A program made the translations under genes and the position numbers. A model generated the notes under the pieces. It was not told the DNA's origin. It saw only the letters and a list, made by a program, of their open reading frames with translations, and ran no database searches. This document shows, one piece after another, positions 58,383 through 64,000 of a DNA stretch of 64,000 bases. How positions within the stretch are numbered: position 1 is the first letter of the stretch; each line of letters opens with the position of its first letter. Source of the DNA: DATMER01 sp031390755 (GTDB taxonomy: Bacteria > Acidobacteriota > Thermoanaerobaculia > Multivoradales > UBA5704); the NCBI GenBank assembly GCA_031390755.1, contig JANMTS010000094.1, positions 5,119 to 69,118 on the forward strand, read 5' to 3'.

Positions 58383-58777
58383 TCGATCGCTCCCGGCTCG
58401 TTGATTGCGGTCCTGGCAGCGTCTTGCGCCGTGCGGAGCCGCCGATCGCGGACCATGTTGCGGAGCAGCTCGCCGAGCATGCGGTTGGCAAAGGCGCCGC
58501 GGGACTCCGACGTGGTCGCGGCCTGGCCGAGCTGCCCGCTGGCGCAGCGGCCGGCCGCGACGTCGGCCGCTGAACAGACGATCAGGGGGTAGCCGTAGCG
58601 GTCGCAGACCTCGGCCTCGAGGTCCGCGGCGACGGCCGGCGGAAGGGAGAACGCGATGAGGTGCTGCGCTTGCGTCGCGCAGAGGCCTGCGGACACGAGC
58701 GGCGCGGTGCAAGACCGGGAGGCGGCCGAGACCGGTGCGGCAACGAGGAGGAGCAACAGGGCGGCGATCAGGCGCAT
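58379..58777 (-). CDS. Small exported phage protein
   Basis: This 132-residue protein has a signal peptide (MRLIAALLLLLVAAPVSAAS). The mature part has four cysteines (RSCTAPLVSAGLCATQAQHL, EVCDRYGYPLIVCSAADV) and a helical C-terminus. It overlaps the following exported protein gene and the preceding tail-fibre-like gene. Function is unknown; a host periplasmic target is possible. Confidence 0.6.
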   Translation of the reverse strand: MRLIAALLLLLVAAPVSAASRSCTAPLVSAGLCATQAQHLIAFSLPPAVAADLEAEVCDRYGYPLIVCSAADVAAGRCASGQLGQAATTSESRGAFANRMLGELLRNMVRDRRLRTAQDAARTAINEPGAID

Positions 58778-59628
58778 GGTCCAACTCCTGCGACGACCAC
58801 CCACGCCGTGCCGCTACACCAGCACAGGGCGGGGGCGGTGTCGTGATAGATCCGGCCAGCGGCGGTCGAATCGCAGGCCGGAGCGGTGGCAAGGGGGGTG
58901 AGCTCGAGGAGATCCGAGACCTTGACGACGCCGGCGGCATCCCGGGAGAGCTTGGTGTCGTAGCTCCCGGTGGGCGTGGCCAGAGAGGACCATTTGATCT
59001 GGACTCCCGAGCCGACAGAGATCCCGGCCTCTCCCCCGGACGGCGCCAGCGTGATCCGCCCGCTGACGCCGTCCCTCACGCTGATCGACGTCGAGAGGTA
59101 CCAGGAGCCATTGCCGTCCACGTAGGCGGTCTCTCCATTGCCGGAGTCGTAGATCGACAGCGCCTTGGCGCCGCCGTTGTAGGCCGTCTGTAGCCGGAGA
59201 CCGGTGTTTCCGGCGCCGGTGACGAACGGCGTGGTGATCCCTCCGGCGTTGGAGATCGTCACTCCGGCGCCGTCCTGGAGGAGCTTCCCGGTCGTGCCGC
59301 TGTACCTGGGGATCCCTTTGTCCGTGGCGGAGGCCGGGCCGACGACGTCGCCCGAGCCGGAGGGAGGCGCCGAGCACGTGAGGACACCCGCGGCGGACAA
59401 ATCCGACGCGAACTGGCCGGCCGGGCAAGGCGCGGGCTCCGCGGCCAGGGCGCCGGTCGTGGCGGCAGTCAACGCGGTGTCGGCCGCGTCGGCAGTTGCC
59501 GCGTGACCGGCCTCGGCCGCGTACGCGGCGGTGCCGCCCGAGCTCGGCCTGGCGGCGATCGTCCAGGAGCCGGTCTGGGCAGCGACGGCCGGCGCGAGGA
59601 GGAGGAGGACGGCGAAAGCTCGGCGCAT
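58768..59628 (-). CDS. Exported phage protein, tail-fibre-like composition
   Basis: This is a 286-residue protein. A signal peptide (MRRAFAVLLLLAPAVAAQTG) is followed by Ala/Thr/Gly-rich low complexity and a beta-repeat-like middle (GDVVGPASATDKGIPRYSGT, GVTISNAGGITTPFVTGAGN) typical of tail fibres. The C-terminal tail has paired cysteines (CDSTAAGRIYHDTAPALCWC). ATG 59628 overlaps the terminase stop. Fibre-like sequence together with a Sec signal is odd. Confidence 0.6.
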   Translation of the reverse strand: MRRAFAVLLLLAPAVAAQTGSWTIAARPSSGGTAAYAAEAGHAATADAADTALTAATTGALAAEPAPCPAGQFASDLSAAGVLTCSAPPSGSGDVVGPASATDKGIPRYSGTTGKLLQDGAGVTISNAGGITTPFVTGAGNTGLRLQTAYNGGAKALSIYDSGNGETAYVDGNGSWYLSTSISVRDGVSGRITLAPSGGEAGISVGSGVQIKWSSLATPTGSYDTKLSRDAAGVVKVSDLLELTPLATAPACDSTAAGRIYHDTAPALCWCSGTAWVVVAGVGPCA

Positions 59629-61568
59629 CAAAAGTCCTTCAGTCCGGCGGAGGAGTCAGAACGTCCCGGCAGCGCCTTGTAGGCGACCGGCGGCGAGGAG
59701 GTGGCGGCGCCGAAGGCGAGCACGTAGAGGCGCAGAGCGATGCAGCGCCAGGCGTCGACTACGTGGTCGTGGCGCTTCAAGAAGGTCCGGCCGTTGGGCG
59801 TGACCGTGTAGGTGTGGTTCTGCAGCAGGTGCAGGAGCTCCGGATCCGCCGGGATCTCCTTCGCCCGGCGGGCGAGCGCCCGCTCGAGGAGCTGAGTGGC
59901 CAGCTCCTTGTAGGAGATGTTGGGGACTCGCCCGGTCTGCGGGTCCGCTTGCGGCTCGCCGGTTTCGGGGTTGATCGCGGGGACCACCGCATTGAACACG
60001 AACCCGGAAACGCGCTCGCGGAGGGCCTCGTGCTGCCCGTGCAGGACGTCCAGCAGCGACTTGCCGACGCCGGTAGCGTCGAGCCCCCATCCCCCGGCGG
60101 GCTGGAGCGTGTCGTCGAGGACGGAGATCAGGACCGCCTGGGCGTACCAGTCCCACCCGGTGAGGTGGACGCGCAGGAGCCAGGATTCGAGGCCCCCGGG
60201 GATCCCGGCCTCGACGTTGATCTCCGTCACGGACGACGAGCCGACATCGATGCCGCCGGTCAGCATCCCCTCAGGCCTCCGCACCGCCGACCGGACCAGC
60301 TCCTCGATCCGCGCCCGCTTCGCAGACGGGTCGAGCGCGTGGTAGTCCGACATGTCGATCGAGTCCCGGTACACCTCGAGATAGGGCGACATCGGGCGCC
60401 CCTCGGCCTCGTCGTCGGCGTCCTCGCCCGTCGCCTCGCCCGTCGCGGCGACGTGCTGCGGGTTCAGCCGGCGCGCCAGGACGTCGAGGCGCTGCGCCCG
60501 GTTGTCCCAGCGCAGCTCGACGGACTGATAGTCCGTGAGGCACCGGGTGCAAGGGTCGAGCAGGCGCGCCGGGAAGACCGAGTATTCGGGGTCGCCGGGC
60601 TCGCCGAGGACGTTGTGGACATAGCCCGGGTCGTCGGGCGATCCGTACATCTCGACGAATTCCTGCCGCCGAGCCTCGCACCAGAACGGCGCGGGCATGA
60701 TGGTCTTCGGCCAGTGGAAGCGGACCCACCTCCGGCCTCCGAGCTCGCGGGCGACCGTCCGGGAGGTTTCATCAGCCACGGGACGGCGGCCGAGGATGGA
60801 GGCGATCAGCGCCCGGGTGCTCGCGGGCGGAAGCACCTGCTCGGCGGGTACCGCGGCGTCGGCGATGCGCTGGAACGTGCAGAGCCGGTCCCCGGTGGGG
60901 ACCGAGTAGATCCGGATCTCGGCGCCGGGCTTGGCGGCGCGCCAGAATTCCGACCAGGAGCGCGGGTTGGTGACCTTGGCGGCCTCGTCGTGCAGGAGCC
61001 ACCCGCGGACGTGGACACCCCGGAAGGCGCTGCCGTCGTGGCCAGCGGGCCGGAAGAGCACCTTCAGGCCGTTTGCGAACGTGATCCGCCGATAGGGCTT
61101 CGTCGTCGTTCGTGCGACCTGTTCGGCAAGAAATGGGTTGGACGAGATCTGGAACAGGAGGTCCTCCCAGATCTCGTCCAGGTCGCCATCCAGCGAGGAG
61201 CCGACCAGGATCGAGCCCCTCGCGATGCCGACTATTCCCCAGAGGATGAGGGCAATGATCTCGCGCGTCTTGCCGACCTCGGCGCCGTCCTGGTGGACGA
61301 CGTGGTGCCTCAGGCGGAGGGAGGGCCTCTGGTAGTCGAAGAAGCGCCAGAGACCGCCGCCGTCCTCGGGACGGTTGAGCAGATTGCATTCGGCCCAGAG
61401 GACGGGGTCCGCGTTGATCAGGAACCACTCGAGGTCGCGCAGCGTCACGGGCTTGCCGTCGAGCCGGGCGTCGCCGCGCTCGACCTGCTCCCAGGACCAG
61501 CTCTGGCGGCGGAGCAGCTCGTCGAGCAGCTCCGGGAGGTCGGGATGCAGCAGCTCGATGGCCTTCAC
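59628..61568 (-). CDS. terL: Terminase large subunit
   Basis: This 646-residue protein has a motor domain with Walker A-like DGAEVGKTREI and Walker B-like GWLLHDEA. The nuclease domain has GGIDVGSSSVTEI and KRHDHVVDAWRCIAL, the acidic residues expected for metal-dependent cleavage. It should package DNA into proheads. GTG at 61568 with GGGGGAGAG upstream is the best start, as it overlaps the small-subunit-like gene by 4 bp. Confidence 0.88.
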   Translation of the reverse strand: MKAIELLHPDLPELLDELLRRQSWSWEQVERGDARLDGKPVTLRDLEWFLINADPVLWAECNLLNRPEDGGGLWRFFDYQRPSLRLRHHVVHQDGAEVGKTREIIALILWGIVGIARGSILVGSSLDGDLDEIWEDLLFQISSNPFLAEQVARTTTKPYRRITFANGLKVLFRPAGHDGSAFRGVHVRGWLLHDEAAKVTNPRSWSEFWRAAKPGAEIRIYSVPTGDRLCTFQRIADAAVPAEQVLPPASTRALIASILGRRPVADETSRTVARELGGRRWVRFHWPKTIMPAPFWCEARRQEFVEMYGSPDDPGYVHNVLGEPGDPEYSVFPARLLDPCTRCLTDYQSVELRWDNRAQRLDVLARRLNPQHVAATGEATGEDADDEAEGRPMSPYLEVYRDSIDMSDYHALDPSAKRARIEELVRSAVRRPEGMLTGGIDVGSSSVTEINVEAGIPGGLESWLLRVHLTGWDWYAQAVLISVLDDTLQPAGGWGLDATGVGKSLLDVLHGQHEALRERVSGFVFNAVVPAINPETGEPQADPQTGRVPNISYKELATQLLERALARRAKEIPADPELLHLLQNHTYTVTPNGRTFLKRHDHVVDAWRCIALRLYVLAFGAATSSPPVAYKALPGRSDSSAGLKDF

Positions 61569-62233
61569 TGCTCTCCCCCTTCGCCACCACCCAGGCTGTT
61601 CCGCATGCTCCGGATCCACGCCAAGTGGCCCATCTGGCCGATGCCTTCGTCGCGGGCCTTCTCGCCGCGGGCCTTGGGGGTGACGACCTGCTCGGAGGCG
61701 GTGCGGCCGAGGTGCTCGCCGAGCTTCAGGATCAACGCGGCGGCAGGGTTCTCCTTGACGCGGGTTCCGATGATCTCGGGACCGTCCGGTCCTTTGCCGA
61801 CGATGGGCTCTTCGACGGTGAGGCCGTCCGTGAGGAGGGCGGCGAGGCCTTTCTGCTCGAGGAGGCTCTTGGCGGCGAGGGAGGTGGCGGCGAGCTCGGC
61901 GATACCGGCGGTGTCGCCGCGGACGATGGCATCCACGTACCTCTGGATGGTGTCCTGCTCCCCAAGGGCGAGGAGGCAGGCCGAGAGACCGCCGCCGCGG
62001 GCTTCGATCGTCTTCTTGATGTCACAGGGATAGCCCGGAGAGGCCGGGGCCGGAGCCTCGTTGAGAGGGCACGTCGAGGGCTTGCACGGCGGCAGAGCCT
62101 GAGCCAGGGCGGTCGCCGCAAACTCCCCATGCTTGAGAGGCGCAGCCCGGCGCTGGGCGCGCTCCTTCGGCGAAAGGGGCTTGCCCTTCGGTCGGCCTGG
62201 TTTGTTGCCCGTGGGCTGCTTCCGCTTGGTCAT
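61565..62233 (-). CDS. Terminase small subunit-like DNA-binding protein
   Basis: This is a 222-residue protein. The N-terminus is basic (MTKRKQPTGNKPGRPKGKPL, SPKERAQRR), followed by a CKPSTCPLNEAP segment and helical regions (LGEQDTIQRYVDAIVRGDTA, AALILKLGEHLGRTASEQVV). Its place as first gene of the late operon, overlapping terL, is the main argument for a small terminase role. It is divergent from the tyrosine recombinase. Confidence 0.65.
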   Translation of the reverse strand: MTKRKQPTGNKPGRPKGKPLSPKERAQRRAAPLKHGEFAATALAQALPPCKPSTCPLNEAPAPASPGYPCDIKKTIEARGGGLSACLLALGEQDTIQRYVDAIVRGDTAGIAELAATSLAAKSLLEQKGLAALLTDGLTVEEPIVGKGPDGPEIIGTRVKENPAAALILKLGEHLGRTASEQVVTPKARGEKARDEGIGQMGHLAWIRSMRNSLGGGEGGEQ

Positions 62234-62274
62234 CGCTTTACTTTCGCCGCGTCACCGTCTACTACTAATCGAGG

Positions 62275-63348
62275 ATGTCAAGGGGCGCAACTTCGCACTC
62301 CCCCGAAAGCGAGGGTAAAGCCTTGGACCAAAGCGATTTAGGGCCAATTGGCGGAGGGCAAAGTTGTAGCGCTGAGCGCTACAACTTCCGGCTGGAGGAC
62401 TGGACCGAGTTCCTGGTAGCGGTGCGGGGCAAGGCGCCGTCCACCGCCAGGCGATACCGGGAGCTGGTCGAGCGCCTGCTCCAGGACTCGGGCACCAGCG
62501 ACCCCCGGGAGCTAACCCGCGAGCAGATCGAGCAGCACCTCCGCCGGCTGTTCGCGGCAGGCCGGGGTGCGTCGGTGCGTCAGGGGGTGGTAGTGGCCGC
62601 GCGGTCGCTGGGAGAGTGGCTGGCCGGCCGCGGCCTGGTCGACGCCAATCCGGCGGCGGGTCTCAAGGGGCCGTCCAGTTTCCGGCGCCAGGTGCGGCCT
62701 CTCACCGTCGACGAGGTGAGCCGGCTGATCTGGGGGGCGGATCGCCGATACCTGCCGAAGGGGCACCGGGAGCTGCGGGACCGGGCCTTGATGGCGGTGA
62801 TGTACATCGGGGGCCTCCGAGCCTCCGAGCCCGGGCCGATCCGCCTCAACGACGTGCAGTGGGATGAGGAGGGCGAGACCTTCCGGCTTTTGGTCACGCA
62901 CGGAAAGGCAGCGAAGAGCGAGGAGTGGATCGAGCTCGACCGGCAGGCGTCCAGGGTGTTGGGGGCATACCTGGCCGTGAGACCGCGGAGCCCGTGGTTG
63001 TTCGTCTCGGGGCGACGGGGGCCGCTATCGCGAGCGGCGATCTACAAGATCTTCCAGCGCCGGCGACGCGAGGTTTCCATCGAGCCCCGGGGCCGGCGGA
63101 TGTCGCCTCACATCCTTCGTCACTCGATCGCCACCCACCTGCTCGCCCGGGGAGTGGACATCCGGGCGGTGCAGGTGCATCTGCGGCATGCCTCGATCGA
63201 GACCACGGCGCTGTACCTCTTCGCGGACGGCGACCGCATCAAGCGGATGCTGCGGAAGAAGAGCCCGCTTGGACCGCAGGGCAACAGGCGGCCTGAGCTA
63301 CAGCGGGCGCTCTCTGATCTGCTCGGGGAGCTCACGCCTAAAGGGTGA
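62275..63348 (+). CDS. Tyrosine recombinase, XerC/D-like
   Basis: This is a 357-residue protein. The N-terminal SAM-like domain (APSTARRYRELVERLLQDSG) precedes a catalytic domain with R in YIGGLRASE, K in THGKAAKS, H-x-x-R in PHILRHSIATHL, H in HLRHASIET and Y in ALYLF. All catalytic residues are present. The ATG at 62275 is used, but the first 35 residues include a 27-bp palindrome and look non-domain, so a later start is possible. It is divergent from the late operon. It could be a resolvase, a second integrase or a host Xer homologue next to the prophage end. Confidence 0.9.
   Translation: MSRGATSHSPESEGKALDQSDLGPIGGGQSCSAERYNFRLEDWTEFLVAVRGKAPSTARRYRELVERLLQDSGTSDPRELTREQIEQHLRRLFAAGRGASVRQGVVVAARSLGEWLAGRGLVDANPAAGLKGPSSFRRQVRPLTVDEVSRLIWGADRRYLPKGHRELRDRALMAVMYIGGLRASEPGPIRLNDVQWDEEGETFRLLVTHGKAAKSEEWIELDRQASRVLGAYLAVRPRSPWLFVSGRRGPLSRAAIYKIFQRRRREVSIEPRGRRMSPHILRHSIATHLLARGVDIRAVQVHLRHASIETTALYLFADGDRIKRMLRKKSPLGPQGNRRPELQRALSDLLGELTPKG
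62361..62387. repeat. 27-bp perfect palindrome at the start of the tyrosine recombinase gene
   Basis: AAGTTGTAGCGCT and AGCGCTACAACTT are perfect 13-bp arms around a single G. It lies within the first codons of the longest recombinase frame. It could be an operator, a recombinase binding site or an RNA hairpin. It has no second copy seen in the window. Confidence 0.7.
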
Positions 63349-63365
63349 CATTCATGTCACCCTTT
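63340..63365. repeat. 26-bp palindrome with iteron core at the recombinase stop
   Basis: AAAGGGTGACAT-TC-ATGTCACCCTTT is a perfect inverted repeat (12-bp arms) that contains the TGA stop of the tyrosine recombinase at 63346-63348. Its half sites equal the iteron AAAGGGTGACAT of the origin cluster at 31123-31268. The stem could also terminate transcription, though the run of T is only three bases. Confidence 0.8.
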
Positions 63366-64000
63366 CTCCCGCCGGACCCTGAGTCAACAAAAGTCCTATT
63401 CTGTTACTTCTTTCTTCTCCTCCACCGCGGCGGCCGGAGGCCGACGCCCGCGAAGCGGTAAGGCTTTGTCGGTGCCGTGACTTAGGTCGGCAGGGCGGTA
63501 CCCTTCAACACCCGTGAATTCCGTCTCCCTGGCTCCCTCCCCGGCCCGCCCAAGTCGTGGAACGAAACCGGGGTTTCGTTCCAGGGCCGGTGGTGGTTGG
63601 TTTTTGCGGGTGAACGGCACGACGGAACGCGAGCGGAAAACGGCGGACGTGAAGGGGGGTTGGGGGGGAGGCGCCGCGGCTGGCGCGAACGAGCACGAGA
63701 CGCCGAAGGCGGCTCGCGCGCAGCGCGACAAGACGCGGCGCCGCAGGGTGGGTGGTGGAAAAGGCTGGAGACTCGGCAGTTTGGCGGAGCGTAGCGGAGT
63801 CCAAGCTGCCGGACCAGGGAAGGCGGGGGTCGGGCCTGCGATGAACTTGGAGGCGCGTGCCGGGGGGAGGCCCGGGTTGGTGCCCGCCCCTGGTTTGACA
63901 TAAAGGCGTTTATGTAAAGGCGAAGCCCGCAGGCGGGGAGTGGCGCGCAGGGCGGGTCGGGTCAAGGCCGCCTTACCGGAACCGCCCTGCGGGCGGGTGG
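63366..64000. other. Right-edge region without a convincing gene
   Basis: Several frames stay open, but codon use, lack of ribosome-binding sites and mixed Arg/Pro/Gly composition argue against coding. It holds G-rich runs near 63650-63670, a short palindrome ACATAAA-GGCG-TTTATGT at 63898-63915 with a tandem TAAAGGCG (63901-63908 and 63915-63922), and an inverted repeat CCGCCC-TGC-GGGCGG at 63982-63996. No copy of the tRNA 3' end was seen. Confidence 0.5.

Larger units (their letters stand above)
24518..63348. mobile_element. Prophage next to tRNA-Glu (right end not resolved)
   Basis: The span holds recombinases, replication genes (initiator, loader, DnaB), a repressor, terminase, portal, capsid, tail and tape-measure genes, almost all on the minus strand with overlapping starts and stops. 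The left end is fixed by the overlap of the serine recombinase with the tRNA. A duplicated tRNA 3' end was looked for by eye at the right side and not found. The element may therefore continue beyond 64 kb, or the tyrosine recombinase may mark its other boundary. Head genes are of Mu type; no contractile sheath was recognised. Confidence 0.85.

Noticed and set aside
63514..63903. Plus-strand open frame of 129 codons
   Set aside because: There is no ribosome-binding site, the composition is Arg/Gly/Ala-skewed, and equally long frames run in other phases; there is no recognisable protein.

Overview
The window is GC-rich, densely coding DNA from a Gram-negative-type bacterium. The mix of genes (Sec-exported and lipoprotein envelope proteins, a MurI/GerMN/amidase cluster, an FHA-GAF-cyclase, large HTH/TPR regulators, abundant low-complexity G/A/P/T segments) resembles Acidobacteriota, perhaps Thermoanaerobaculia. 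That assignment is an inference from gene content only.

Host part, about 1-24.5 kb. From left to right: a vapBC toxin-antitoxin pair; an SRPBCC and a GNAT gene; two paralogous HTH/TPR proteins with a tiny Sec-exported DPSG-repeat peptide gene between them; an exported protein of unknown function and an exported subtilisin; chrA, bracketed by a 28-bp direct repeat with a 20-bp-period array of about 15 units beside it; a lytic transglycosylase; a GAF-type protein; a lipoprotein; a DUF3108-like gene with an in-frame stop at its signal-peptide junction; a sialidase-like protein; the amidase-gerM-murI cluster; a VOC protein; and the FHA-GAF-adenylate cyclase. It ends at a tRNA-Glu(CTC).

Prophage, about 24.5 to at least 63.3 kb. 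It abuts the tRNA, and the 3' end of its serine recombinase gene is written on the antisense strand of the tRNA. The early/replication operon runs leftward (35.5 to 24.5 kb): small phage proteins, a methyltransferase, HTH proteins, an iteron-bearing replication initiator, a DnaC-like loader, DnaB and recombinases. A control island lies at 35.5-39.5 kb. It holds an XRE repressor, a palindromic operator inside the leftward promoter, a TPR protein homologous to the two host HTH/TPR proteins, a second Sec-exported DPNG-repeat peptide, a peptidoglycan-binding exported protein and a few rightward accessory genes. The leftward late operon (62.2 to 39.6 kb) encodes terminase, a portal-MuF fusion, Mu-like head genes and a long tail. 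A tyrosine recombinase reads rightward at 62.3-63.3 kb and ends in a palindrome identical in core to the replication iterons. No second copy of the tRNA 3' end is visible, so the right prophage boundary is probably outside the window.

Most interesting hypothesis: a family of TPR proteins paired with small secreted, cysteine- and DPxG-repeat peptides. One pair is on the host chromosome and one sits at the immunity region of the prophage. The layout resembles receptor/pro-peptide signalling such as RRNPP or arbitrium, but the peptides are of an unrecognised type.
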